DNA of 64,000 nt from Balanoglossus misakiensis (lineage: Eukaryota > Hemichordata): contig JBECUI020000026.1 in the NCBI GenBank assembly GCA_040954595.2, positions 186,001-250,000 of the forward strand, given 5' to 3'. Under the pieces are notes generated by a model. The model was given only the letters and a program-made list of their open reading frames with translations. It was not told the DNA's origin and made no database searches. Positions 26,561 through 38,159 of the stretch are shown piece after piece. Every line of letters begins with the position of its first letter. Position 1 is the first letter of the stretch. Both the position numbers and the translations under genes were made by a program.

Positions 26561-29500
26561 TTCATGAGCCGTAACCCATGATTTGTTTCAAAAAATGAAG
26601 AAATTTTGAACTTTCGCAAAGTAGAAAAATTGTCATTTTTGGACGATTTTCGTGAACCGTAACCCATGATTTTTTTTCAAAAAATGCAGAAATTTTGATC
26701 TTTCGCAAAGTCGAAAAATTGTCATTTTGGACGATTTTCGTGAGCCGTAACCCATGATTTTATTCAAAAAATGTAGAAATTTAGAACTTTCGCAAAGTCG
26801 AAAAATAGTCATTTTTGGACGATTTTCGTGAGCCGTAACCCAAGATTTTTTTCAAAAAATGAAGAAATTTTGAACTTTCGCAAAGTAGAAAAATTGTCAT
26901 TTTTGGACGATTTTCGTGAGCCGTAACCCATGATTTTTTTTTCAAAAAATGCAGAAATTTTGATCTTTCGCAAAGTCGAAAAATTGTCATTTTTGGACGA
27001 TTTTCGTGAGCCGTAACCTATGATTTTTTTCAAAAAATGTAGAAATTTAGAACTTTCGCAAAGTCGACAAATAGTCATTTTTGGACGATTTTCGTGAGCC
27101 GTAACCCAAGATTGTTTTCAAAAAATGAAGAAATTTTGAACGTTCACAAAGTCGAAAAAATTTCATTTTTGGACGATTTTCGTGAGCCGTAACCCATGAT
27201 TTTTTTTCAAAAAATGCAGAAATTTTGATCTTTCGCAAAGTCGAAAAATTGGCATTTTTGGACGATTTTCATGAGCCGTAACCCATGATTTGTTTCAAAA
27301 AATGAAGAAATTTTGAACTTTCGCAAAGTAGAAAAATTGTCATTTTTGGACGATTTTCGTGAACCGTAACCCAAGATTTTTTTTCAAAAAATGCAGAAAT
27401 TTTGATCTTTCGCAAAGTCGAAAAACTGTCATTTTTGGACGATTTTCGTGAGCCGTAACCCATGATTTTTTTCAAAAAACGTAGAAATTTAGAACTTTCG
27501 CAAAGTCGAAAAATAGTCATTTTTGGACGATTTTCGTGAGCCGTAACCCAAGATTTTTTTCAAAAAATGAAGACATTTTGAACTTTCGCAAAGTCGAAAA
27601 ATAGTCATTTTCGGACGATTTTCGTGAGCCGTAACCCAAGATTTTTTTCAAAAAATGAAGAAATTTTGAACGTTCACAAAGTCAAAAAAATTTCATTTTT
27701 GGACGATTTTCGTGAGCCGTAACCCATGATTTTTTTTTCAAAAAATGCAGAAATTTTGATCTTTCGCAAAGACGAAAAATTGGCATTTTTGGACGATTTT
27801 CATGAGCCGTAACCCATGATTTGTTTCAAAAAATGAAGAAATTTTGAACTTTCGCAAAGTAGAAAAATTGTCATTTTTGGACGATTTTCGTGAACCGTAA
27901 CCCATGATTTTTTTTCAAAAAATGCAGAAATTTTGATCTTTCGCAAAGTCGAAAAATTGTCATTTTTGGACGATTTTCGTGAGCCGTAACCCAAGATTTT
28001 TTTCAAAAAATGAAGAAATTTTGAACGTTCACAAAGTCGAAAAAATATCATTTTTGGACGATTTTCGTGAGCCGTAACCCATGATTTTTTTTCAAAAAAT
28101 GCAGAAACTTTGATTTTTCGCAAAGTCGAAAAATTGTCATTTTTGGACGATTTTCGTGAGCCGTAACCCATGATTTTATTCAAAAAATGTAGAAATTTTG
28201 AACTTTCGCAAAGTCGAAAAATAGTCATTTTTGGACGATTTTCGTGAGCCGTAACCCAAGATTTTTTTCAAAAAATGAAGACATTTTGAACTTTCGCAAA
28301 GTCGAAAAATAGTCATTTTCGGACGATTTTCGTGAGCCGTAACCCAAGATTTTTTTCAAAAAATGAAGAAATTTTGAACGTTCACAAAGTCAAAAAAATT
28401 TCATTTTTGGACGATTTTCGTGAGCCGTAACCCATGATTTTTTTTTCAAAAAATGCAGAAATTTTGATCTTTCGCAAAGACGAAAAATTGGCATTTTTGG
28501 ACGATTTTCATGAGCCGTAACCCATGATTTGTTTCAAAAAATGAAGAAATTTTGAACTTTCGCAAAGTAGAAAAATTGTCATTTTTGGACGATTTTCGTG
28601 AACCGTAACCCATGATTTTTTTTCAAAAAATGCAGAAATTTTGATCTTTCGCAAAGTCGAAAAATTGTCATTTTTGGACGATTTTCGTGAGCCGTAACCC
28701 AAGATTTTTTTCAAAAAATGAAGAAATTTTGAACGTTCACAAAGTCGAAAAAATATCATTTTTGGACGATTTTCGTGAGCCGTAACCCATGATTTTTTTT
28801 CAAAAAATGCAGAAACTTTGATTTTTCGCAAAGTCGAAAAATTGTCATTTTTGGACGATTTTCGTGAGCCGTAACCCATGATTTTATTCAAAAAATGTAG
28901 AAATTTTGAACTTTCGCAAAGTAGAAAAATAGTCATTTTTGGACGATTTTCGTGAGCCGTGACCTATGATTTTTTTCAAAAAATGCAGAAATTTTGAACT
29001 TTCGCAAAGTCGAAAAATTGTCATTTTTGGACGATTTTCGTGAGCCGTGACCCAAGATTTTTTTTCAAAAAATGAAATTTCGAACTTTCGCAAAGTCGAA
29101 AAATTGTCATTTTTGGACGATTTTCGTGAGCCGTAACCCATGATTTTTTTCAAAAATGCAGAAATTTTGAACTTTCGCAAAGTCGAAAAATTGTCATTTT
29201 TGGACGATTTTCGTGAGCCGTAACCCATGATTTTTTTCAAAAAATGCAGAAATTTTGAACTTTCGCAAAGTAGAAAAATTGTTATTTTTGGACGATTTTC
29301 GTGAGCCGTAACCTATGATTTTTTTCAAAAAATGAAGAAATTTTGAACGTTCACAAAGTCGAAAAAATTTCATTTTTGGACGATTTTCGTGAGCCGTAAC
29401 CCATCATTTTTTTTCAAAAAATGCAGAAATTTTGATCTTTCGCAAAGTCGAAAAATTGGCATTTTTGGACGATTTTCATGAGCCGTAACCCATGATTTGT

Positions 29501-31000
29501 TTCAAAAAAAGAAGAAATTTTGAACTTTCGCAAAGTAGAAAAATTGTCATTTTTGGACGATTTTCGTGAACCGTAACCCAAGATTTTTTTTCAAAAAATG
29601 CAGAAATTTTGATCTTTCGCAAAGTCGAAAAATTGTCATTTTTGGACGATTTTCGTGAGCCGTAACCTATGATTTTTTTTTCAAAAAATGCAGAAATTTT
29701 GATCTTTCGCAAAGTCGAAAAATTGGCATTTTTGGACGATTTTCATGAGCCGTAACCCATGATTTGTTTCAAAAAATGAAGAAATTTTGAACTTTCGCAA
29801 AGTAGAAAAATTGTCATTTTTGGACGATTTTCGTGAACCGTAACCCATGATTTTTTTTCAAAAAATGCAGAAATTTTGATCTTTCGCAAAGTCGAAAAAT
29901 TGTCATTTTTGGACGATTTTCGTGAGCCGTAACCCATGATTTTTTTCAAAAAATGTAGAAATTTAGAACTTTCGCAAAGTCGAAAAATAGTCATTTTTGG
30001 ACGATTTTCGTGAGCCGTAACCCAAGATTTTTTTCAAAAAATGAAGAAATTTTGAACTTTCGAAAAGTAGAAAAATTGTCATTTTTGGACGATTTTCGTG
30101 AGCCGTAACCCATGATTTTTTTTTCAAAAAATGCAGAAATTTTGATCTTTCGCAAAGTCGAAAAATTGTCATTTTTGGACGATTTTCGTGAGCCATAACC
30201 TATGATTTTTTTCAAAAAATGTAGAAATTTAGAACTTTCGCAAAGTCGAAAAATAGTCATTTTTGGACGATTTTCGTGAGCCGTAACCCAAGATTTTTTT
30301 CAAAAAATGAAGAAATTTTGAACGTTCACAAAGTCAAAAAAATTTCATTTTTGGACGATTTTCGTGAGCCGTAACCCATGATTTTTTTTTCAAAAAATGC
30401 AGAAATTTTGATCTTTCGCAAAGTCGAAAAATTGGCATTTTTGGACGATTTTCATGAGCCGTAACCCATGATTTGTTTCAAAAAATGAAGAAATTTTGAA
30501 CTTTCGCAAAGTAGAAAAATTGTCATTTTTTGAGGATTTTCGTGAGCCGTAACCCATGATTTTTTTCAAAAAATGTAGAAATTTAGAACTTTCGCAAAGT
30601 CGAAAAATAGTCATTTTTGGACGATTTTCGTGAGCCGTAACCTATGATTTTTTTCAAAAAATGTAGAAATTTAGAACTTTCGCAAAGTCGAAAAATAGTC
30701 ATTTTTTGGACGATTTTCGTGAGCCGTAACCCAAGATTTTTTTCAAAAAATGAAGAAATTTTGAACGTTCACAAAGTCGAAAAAATTTCATTTTTGGACG
30801 ATTTTCGTGAGCCGTAACCCATGATTTTTTTTCAAAAAATGCAGAAATTTTGATCTTTCGCAAAGTCGAAAAATTGGCATTTTTGGACGATTTTCATGAG
30901 CCGTAACCCATGATTTGTTTCAAAAAATGAAGAAATTTTGAACTTTCGCAAAGTAGAAAAATTGTCATTTTTGGACGATTTTCGTGAACCGTAACCCAAG
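26561..31000 (+). repeat. About 708-bp higher-order repeat in the type B array
   Basis: The marker monomer with ttttcatgagccgtaaccca followed by gatttgtttcaaaaaatgaag occurs near 26563, 27271, 27800, 28508, 29477, 29743, 30452 and 30894. The intervals are about 708, 530, 708, 969, 266, 709 and 442 bp, all near multiples of 88.5 bp. The 8-monomer period of about 708 bp recurs three times. The block at 27800-28228 is nearly identical to 28508-28936. The region around 25849-26238 also recurs around 28884-29240, offset about 3002 bp. Confidence 0.75.
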
Positions 31001-32039
31001 ATTTTTTTTCAAAAAATGCAGAAATTTTGATCTTTCGCAAAGTCGAAAAATTGTCATTTTTGGACGATTTTCGTGAGCCGTAACCCATGATTTTTTTCAA
31101 AAAATGTAGAAATTTAGAACTTTCGCAAAGTCGAAAAATAGTCATTTTTGGACGATTTTCGTGAGCCGTAACCCATGATTTTTTTCAAAAAATGTAGAAA
31201 TTTAGAACTTTCGCAAAGTCGAAAAATAGTCATTTTTGGACGATTTTCGTGAGCCGTAACCCAAGATTTTTTTCAAAAAATGAAGAAATTTTGAACTTTC
31301 GCATAGTCGAAAAATTGTCATTTTTAGACGATTTTCGTGAGCCGTGACCTATGATTTTTTTTTAAAAAATGCAGAAATTTTGAATTTTCGTGAGCCGTGA
31401 CCCATGATTTTTTTTTTAAAAATGCAGAAATTTTGAACTTTTGCAAAGTCGAAAAATTGTCATTTTTGGACGATTTTCGTGAACCGTTACCCATGATTTT
31501 TTTTCAAAAAATGCAGAAATTTTGATCTTTCGCAAAGTCGAAAAATTGTCATTTTTGGACGATTTTCGTGAGCCGTAACCCATGATTTTTTTCAAAAAAT
31601 GTAGAAATTTAGAACTTTCGCAAAGTCGAAAAATAGTCATTTTTGGACGATTTTCGTGAGCCGTAACCCATGATTTTTTTCAAAAAATGAAGAAATTTTG
31701 AACGTTCACAAAGTCGAAAAATAGTCATTTTTAGACGATTTTCGTGAGCCGTGACCTATGATTTATTTTTAAAAAATGCAGAAATTTTGAATTTCGCAAA
31801 GTCGAAAAATTGTCATTTTTGGACGATTTTCGTGAGCCTTGACCCATGATTTTTTTCAAATAAATGCAGAAATTTTGAACTTTGGAAAAGTCGAAAAATT
31901 GTCATTTTGGACGATTTTCGTGAGCCGTGACCCATGATTTTTTTCAAAAAAAGGAAATTTCGAACTTTCGCAAAGTCGAAAAATTGTCAATTTAGAACAA
32001 TTTTCGTGAGCCGTAACCCATGATTTTTTTCAAAAAATG

Positions 32040-33000
32040 TAGAAATTTAGAACTTTCGCAAAGTCGAAAAATAGTCATTTTTGGACGATTTTCGTGAGCC
32101 GTAACCCATGATTTTTTTCAAAAAATGAAGAAATTTTGAACGTTCACAAAGTCGAAAAATAGTCATTTTTAGACGATTTTCGTGAGCCGTGACCTATGAT
32201 TTATTTTTAAAAAATGCAGAAATTTTGAATTTCGCAAAGTCGAAAAATTGTCATTTTTGGACGATTTTCGTGAGCCTTGACCCATGATTTTTTTCAAATA
32301 AATGCAGAAATTTTGAACTTTGGAAAAGTCGAAAAATTGTCATTTTGGACGATTTTCGTGAGCCGTGACCCATGATTTTTTTCAAAAAAAGGAAATTTCG
32401 AACTTTCGCAAAGTCGAAAAATTGTCAATTTAGAACAATTTTCGTGAGCCGTGACCCATGATTTTTTTTTTAAAAATGCAGAAATTTTGAACTTTTGCAA
32501 AGTCGAAAAATTGTCATTTTTGGACGATTATCGTGAGCCGTGACCCATGATTTTTTTCAAAAAATGCTGAAATTTTGAACTTTCACAAAGTCGAAAAATA
32601 GTCATTTTTAGACGATTTTCGTGAGCCGTGACCTATGATTTATTTTTAAAAAATGCAGAAATTTTGAATTTCGCAAAGTCGAAAAATTGCAATTTTTGGA
32701 CGATTTTCGTGAGCCTTGACCCATGATTTTTTTCAAATAAATGCAGAAATTTTGAACTTTGGAAAAGTCGAAAAATTGTCATTTTGGACGATTTTCGTGA
32801 GCCGTGACCCATGATTTTTTTCAAAAAAAGGAAATTTCGAACTTTCGCAAAGTCGAAAAATTGTCAATTTAGAACAATTTTCGTGAGCCGTGACCCATGA
32901 TTTTTTTTTTAAAAATGCAGAAATTTTGAACTTTTGCAAAGTCGAAAAATTGTCATTTTTGGACGATTATCGTGAGCCGTGACCCATGATTTTTTTCAAA
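32040..33000 (+). repeat. About 439-bp tandem duplication near the right end of the B array
   Basis: The block at 32294-32500 recurs at 32733-32939 (offset 439). It contains the units with caaataaatgcag, ttggaaaagtcg and aggaaatttcg. The preceding units with gatttatttttaaaaaatgc show the same period (31758, 32200, 32639). Five monomers of about 88 bp make up the period. This lies directly inside the array's right edge. Confidence 0.75.
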
Positions 33001-33275
33001 AAATGCTGAAATTTTGAACTTTCACAAAGTCGAAAAATTGTCATTTTTGGACGATTTTCGTGAGCCGTAACCCATGATTTTTTTCAAAAAATGCAGAAAT
33101 TTTGAACTTTCGCAAAGTCGAAAAATTTTCCTTTTTAGACGATTTTCGTGAGCCGTAACCCATGATTTTTTCAAAAAATGCAGAAATTTTCAACTTTTGC
33201 AAAGTAGAAAAATTGGCATTTTTGGACGATTTTCACGAGCCGTAACCAATGATTTTTTTTTTTTTTAATGCAGAA

Positions 33276-33677
33276 ATTTCGTCGATTTTTGAAAAAAAAT
33301 CATTTTGAAAATCATCAAAAAATGACAAATTTTCGTCTTTGCAAAATCTCAAAATTTCGGCGATTTTTGAAAAAAATCATGGGTGAAAATCATCAAAAAA
33401 TGACAAATTTTCGACTTTGCAAAATCTCAAAATTTCGTACATTTTTGAAAAAAAATCATGGGTGAAATTCATCAAAAAATGACAAATTTTCGTATTTGCA
33501 AAATCTCAAAATTTCGCCGATTTTTGAAAAAAAAACAATCATGGTGAAAATCATCAAAAAATGACAAATTTTCGACTTTGCAAAATCTCAAAATTTCGTC
33601 GATTTTTGAAAAAAAAAATCATGTGTAAAAATCATCAAAAAATGACAAATTTTCGACTGTGCAAAATCTCAAAATTT
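33276..33677 (-). repeat. Inverted type A satellite remnant
   Basis: Just after a T run at about 33251-33266 the repeat continues on the opposite strand: gaaaatcatcaaaaaatgac, aaattttcgactttgc and aaaatctcaaaatttcg are the reverse complement of type A. About five monomers are present and they have diverged more than those in the main array. The array stops at about 33677, where the sequence becomes non-satellite. Confidence 0.9.
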
Positions 33678-34737
33678 ATAAACTATAACTATAATTTTAC
33701 TTTACACAACTCCTATTTTAGAGAACAAAAGTTTAATTTCCGAAAGCCAATTTTATTTTTTCCCGAGACTAAAATTTTAAGACTTTTTTCCAAAATAAAC
33801 TTCTAAGACTTGAGATAAAATTATCTATACTACATAGAATTATTTTATTTCCGGAAAGAAATATTTAATTTTGTAAAACTTTTTTTAAGTAACATTACTT
33901 TTCGCGGGTGAAAATTTTATTTTACAGATGTAAATATATTTTTATCTAATTTCTAGTTACACAACTTATGGGGGCGCTCTTTCTATTGCTACTAATAAAC
34001 TTTTTCATGAGGGCGCAATTCAGGTTTCGGCGGGCGAATTTCTTTTACATGCATGACAAAATATATTTTCAGAAAGCAAAATATTTTATTCTTCGCGGCG
34101 GAAATGAAGCTATCCCACAATTCCCGTACATGAGGACGTTACAGGAGTACATAAATCCAACAAACAGATGAGATGGCTATCTATCCACAGTGCAATGTTT
34201 ACAGATTGTATCTACTACGACCCGGGCAGACAAATCCGGACAATCTCGCCGCCATCGTAGACCTTTAAATGACGCTGTCGATCGAATCGAATACAAGATC
34301 CAGGGGAGTCGGTCCGTGGGAGAAATCGGCCAGGTGCGAACTTGGCTCGTAGGATCGTTAAATTAAAGTCCTTTAAATTCGATTAAAGGGACAAAGTCTC
34401 TCTCTCGCTGCCCTTTTTGCCATTAATTATATTTGATAAAAGACAACGTTTGTTATTCTACATGTGGATACATAGTGAATGAACATTCAACCACACACAA
34501 CTTCCATACCTCTTATTGACAGGAGAGTGAAAAAAACTCGCCATAATGAATATTTGTTCTTTACAATTTATTCATTTTGGGCGAGGTTTTACTCTTATAT
34601 CCTACAAACGAGATGGAAGTTGTGTGTGGTCGAATGTTGATTCACCATATATCCACATGTAGAATAACATAAACGGCGTCTTGTATCAAACATAATTAAT
34701 GGAAACAGGCCAGCGAGAGACAGACTTTGTCCCTTTA

Positions 34738-35050
34738 ACCGGCTATCCCTTCCAATTTCGGGTGTTTCACGTCGAGGACGGACTGAAGCAGCTCCACGCG
34801 ACCACTTTAGAAAGCTCCCCGGTGACCTCATAAGCGGCAGCGCGTCCATCTACGTGATCGTTGAATTGGAGGCACGGTCCTGAGGGACCTGTCTGAGGTC
34901 ATGTTTTCTAGAGCGGCTATATATAACTCATGGTGTCCTGATTAAACGGCGGCGACTGTACCACGGTCACTCCACAAACTGCCAAGGGACAGGGACAGAG
35001 CAGCACTGTGGTTTACTGTACACGTAAAATGTGAAGCATACACGAAACAT
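34738..35050. other. Extra 310-bp segment present only in the right foldback arm
   Basis: In the left arm the sequence runs directly from ccctttaa-type sequence (complement of 34384-34396) to the ttaatttaacgatcc segment. In the right arm these two are separated by about 310 bp of more GC-rich sequence (34738-35050). Either this piece was inserted in the right arm or it was lost from the left. No open frame worth calling and no terminal repeats were found in it. It contains a tatatataac-like stretch near 34917. Confidence 0.5.
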
Positions 35051-35495
35051 AATTTAAATGACTTTAATTTAAACGATCCTACGAGCCAAGTTCGCACCTG
35101 GCCGATTTCTCCCACGGACCGACTCCCCTAGATCTTGTATTCAATTTGATCGACAGCGTCATTCAAAGGTCTACGATACGTCGGCGAGATTGTCCGGATT
35201 TGTCTGCCCGGGTCGTAGTATAGTAGATACAATCTGTAAACATTGCACTGTGGATAGATAGCCATCTCATGTGTTTGTTGGATTTATGCACTCCTGTAAC
35301 GTCCTCATTTACGGGAATTGTGGGATAGCTTCATTTCCGCCGCGAAGAAAAAAATATTTCGCTTTCTGAAAATATATTTTGTCATGCATGTAAAAGAAAT
35401 TCGCACGCCGAAACCTGAATTGCGCCCTCATAACAAAAGTTTGTCAGTAGCATTAGAAAGAGCGCCCCCATAAGTTGTGTTACTAGAAATCAGTA

Positions 35496-35810
35496 TACAC
35501 ATGATGACTGACAATGAGGGCAACAGTGTATTTTGATGACCGAGGGTGCTGCTAGTCACAACTAAAACAGTCTTGTTTTCCCGAGGGCATAGCCCGAGGG
35601 AAAACAGACTGTTTTGGTGTGACTGGCAGTCCCGAGGTCATTAAAAATACACTGTTGCCCGAATATGTCAGCCATCGTGTGATTTATAACACACCAAACC
35701 GATCGAACTGATGCCCAAGGCAACAGTTCGAAATGACTAAGGTCACGTGACGTCGTATTGACGAATCACGATCGAGGGTTCGCTGCATGGTGTGTTATAA
35801 ATTAAATTGA
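35496..35810. mobile_element. Palindromic MITE-like insertion in the right foldback arm
   Basis: This segment is absent from the matching place in the left arm. Its left part (35518-35660, probably extending to 35497-35681) is an almost perfect hairpin. gggcaacagtgtattttgat at 35518 pairs with its complement ending at 35660, and the centre is gggcatagccc at 35585-35595. The right part begins with tttataacacacca (about 35684) and ends with its complement tggtgtgttataaa (about 35789-35802). It has no coding capacity. It is best read as one or two nested non-autonomous elements. Exact ends and target-site duplication were not resolved. Confidence 0.6.
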
Positions 35811-36240
35811 TCCCTGTAAAATAAACTTTTCACCCGGGAAAAATAATTTGTTACATTAGTAAATATTTGTTTTTTCTTAAGCAATAAAAACATTTTGTTT
35901 TAAAAAGTTAAATAATTCCATCGAGTACATATAATTTTATCTCGAGTGTTTAAAGGTTATTTAAATGTAAATTAAAATTTAACTCCGTAAAATATTTTCA
36001 CCTGGGAAAAATAACTTGTTATTTTACAAAATGAACTTTTTCTTTAAAAATTAAAACATACCTTTTTGAAAAAAAATCCACGTAGTATGAATAAGTTTAT
36101 CTCAAGTTGTTACTGTTTATTTTGGACAAAATAAATCCTTATTAAAATATTATTCTTGGAAAAAATAAAATTTGCTTTCGAAAAATAAAATTTGGTTCTC
36201 TAAAATAAAATTTGTGATAATTAAAATTAAAGTTTTACTG

Positions 36241-36380
36241 TCAAAATCAAAAAGTTTTGTCCATCAAAATTAGTTGCCGCCACCAAAATTAAAGTTTACT
36301 TCTTGGGAAAAGATATTGTCTATCTAAAATTAAAGTTTAACTTTCAAAATAATAAATTAAAATTGACGTGTAGGGGCCAC
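36241..36380 (+). other. AT-rich spacer with aaattaaagttt repeats
   Basis: A low-complexity stretch between the end of the foldback arm and the second satellite block. The degenerate motif aaaattaaagttta recurs several times (about 36284, 36328 and nearby). There is no gene, RNA or mobile element signature. Confidence 0.6.
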
Positions 36381-38128
36381 GATAAAAATTTGTCATTTTT
36401 TGACGATTTTCACCCATGTTTTTTTTTTTTTCAAAAATCGACAAACCCATGTTTTTTTTTCAAAAATCGACAATATTTTGAGATTTTGCAAAGTTGAACA
36501 TTTGTCATTTGTTGATGATTTTCACCCATGTTTTTTTTTCAAAAATGGACGAACCCATGTTTTTTTTTCAAAAATCGACAATATTTTGAGATTTTGCAAA
36601 GTTGAACATTTGTCATTTGTTGATGATTTTCACCCATGTTTTTTTTTCAAAAATGGACGAACCCATGTTTTTTTTTTAAAAATCGACGAATTTTTCAAAA
36701 TTTTGCAAAGTCGAAAATTTGTCATTTTTTTGATGATTTCCCCCCCCCCACGATTTTTTTTTCAAAAATTGACGAAATTTTGAGATTTTGCAAAGTCGAA
36801 AATTTGTCATTTTTTGATGATTTTTACCCATGATTTTTTTTCAAAAATTGACGAAATTTTAAGATTTTGCTGTCGAAAATCTGTCATTTTTTTGACGATT
36901 TTACCCATGATTTTTTTCAGAAATCGACGAAATTTTGAGATTTTGCAAAGTCGAAACTTTGTCTTTTTTGATGATTTTCACCCATTATTTTTTTCAAAAA
37001 TCAACGAAATTTTCAGTTTTTGCAAAGTCGAAAATTTGTCATTTTTTGAAGATTTTCACCCATGTTTTTTTTCAAAAATCGACGAACCCATGATTTTTTT
37101 CAAAATCGACGAAATTTTGAGATTTTGCAAAGTCGAAAATTTGTCATTTGTTGATGATTTTCATAAGCTATAACCCATTTTTTTTTTTCAAAAATCGACG
37201 AATTTTTGAAAATTTTGCAAAGTCGAAAATTTGTCATTTTTTGATGATTTTCACCCATGATTTTTTTCAAAAATCGACGAAATTTTGAGATTTTGCAAAG
37301 TCGAAAATTTTTCATTTATTGATGATTTTTACCCATGATTTTTTTCAAAAATTGACGAAATTTTAAGATTTTGCAGTCGAAAATTTGTCATTTTTTGATG
37401 ATTTTCCCCTATGATTTTTTTCAGAAATCGATGAAATTTTGAGATTTTGCAAAGTCGAAACTTTGTCATTTTTGATGATTTTCACCCATTTTTTTTCAAA
37501 AATCGACGAAATTTTGAGTTTTTGCAAAGTCGAAAATTTGTCATTTTTTGAAGATTTTCACCCATGTTTTTTTTTCAAAATCGACGGACTTTTGAGATTT
37601 TGCAAAGTCGAAAATTTGTCATTTTTTGATGATTTTCACCCATGTTTTTTTTTCGACGAACCAATGTTTTTTTTTCCAAAATCGACGATATTTTGAGATT
37701 TTGCAAAGTCGAAAATTTGTCATTTTTTTATGATTTACCCCCCCCCCCCCCACGATTTTTTTTTTTCAAAAATCGACGAAAATCTCGAAGTTCTTGCAAA
37801 GTCGAAAAATTGTCATTTTTTGATGATTTTCACCCATTATTTTTTTAAAAATCGACGAACCCATACTTTTTTCAAAATCGACAAAATTTTGAGATTTTGC
37901 AGTCGAAAATTTGTCATTTTTTGATGATTTTCATCCATGTTTTTTTTTCAAAAATCGACGAAATTTTGAGATTTTGCAGTCGAAAATTTGTCATTTGTTG
38001 ATGATTTTCATAAGCTATAACCCATTTTTTTTTTCAAAAATCGACAAAATTCCCATTTTTTGAAGATTTTCTCCCATGTTTTTTTTCAAAAATCGACGAA
38101 CCCATGATTTTTTTCAAAATCGACGAAA
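36381..38128 (+). repeat. Diverged type A satellite, forward block
   Basis: Satellite units resume on the plus strand but are much less uniform than in the main array. Variants include cacccatgtttttttttc, ttgttgatgatt and C-runs (ccccccccc near 36740 and 37738). Two units (37161 and 38005) carry ttttcataagctataaccca. This is intermediate between type A (ttttcaccca) and type B (ttttcgtgagccgtaaccca). Confidence 0.9.
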
Positions 38129-38159
38129 TTTCGTCGATTTTGAAAAAAATCATGGGTTC
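38098..38159. repeat. Exact 62-bp palindrome at a satellite strand switch
   Basis: Thirty-one bases on each side of the point between 38128 and 38129 are perfect reverse complements. The left arm begins gaacccatgattttttt and ends cgacgaaa; the right arm begins tttcgtcg. To the left, all units are in forward orientation; to the right, all are inverted. A head-to-head junction with no spacer implies a fold-back or template-switch event. Confidence 0.95.

Larger units (their letters stand above)
23499..33275 (+). repeat. Type B satellite array, about 88-bp monomer
   Basis: This array has a monomer of about 88 bp, with unit boundaries 86 to 88 bp apart where I counted them near 26040-26301. It contains gattttcgtgagccgtgac, then ccatgattttttt, caaaaaatgcagaaatttt, gaactttcgcaaagtcg and aaaaattgtcatttttggac. 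It aligns with type A throughout except for a 10-bp extra segment around cgtgagccgt. Two main subtypes exist, gtgacc (for example 24330-26090 and 31340-33000) and gtaacc (mainly 26110-31300). A shorter unit with caaaaaaaggaaatttcg is scattered in it. Since 88 is not a multiple of three, read-through frames cycle through three different peptides. None of them is a credible protein. Confidence 0.95.
33678..36240. mobile_element. Large imperfect foldback (inverted-repeat) element
   Basis: The left arm (33678-34558) pairs with the right arm (34564-36240), with the centre near 34561. Matching points: acttatgggggcgctctttc at 33966 against its complement near 35460; catgcatgacaaaatatatt at 34049 against 35372; cgacccgggcagacaaatcc near 34219 against 35201; gttgtgtgtgg around 34619 against ccacacacaac around 34491; and ttttagagaac near 33717 against gttctctaaaa near 36194. 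The right arm is longer. It holds an extra stretch of about 310 bp (34738-35050), a palindromic insertion (35496-35810) and a partial local duplication (about 35930-36110). No transposase is encoded. It resembles foldback-type elements whose long inverted arms sit next to tandem repeats. The class is inferred. Confidence 0.7.

Noticed and set aside
1-33275. CRISPR-like array
   Set aside because: Repeats are contiguous monomers with no unique spacers, are very AT-rich, and sit in a eukaryotic context. This is satellite DNA.
586-33806. Dozens of open frames of 60-142 codons in the satellite
   Set aside because: All are translations of the 78- or 88-bp unit on one strand or the other, with no start context, domain or codon signal.
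34595-34849. Open frame of 84 codons in the foldback
   Set aside because: Lies across the foldback arm and the extra segment; no domain, and the frame is not kept in the other arm.
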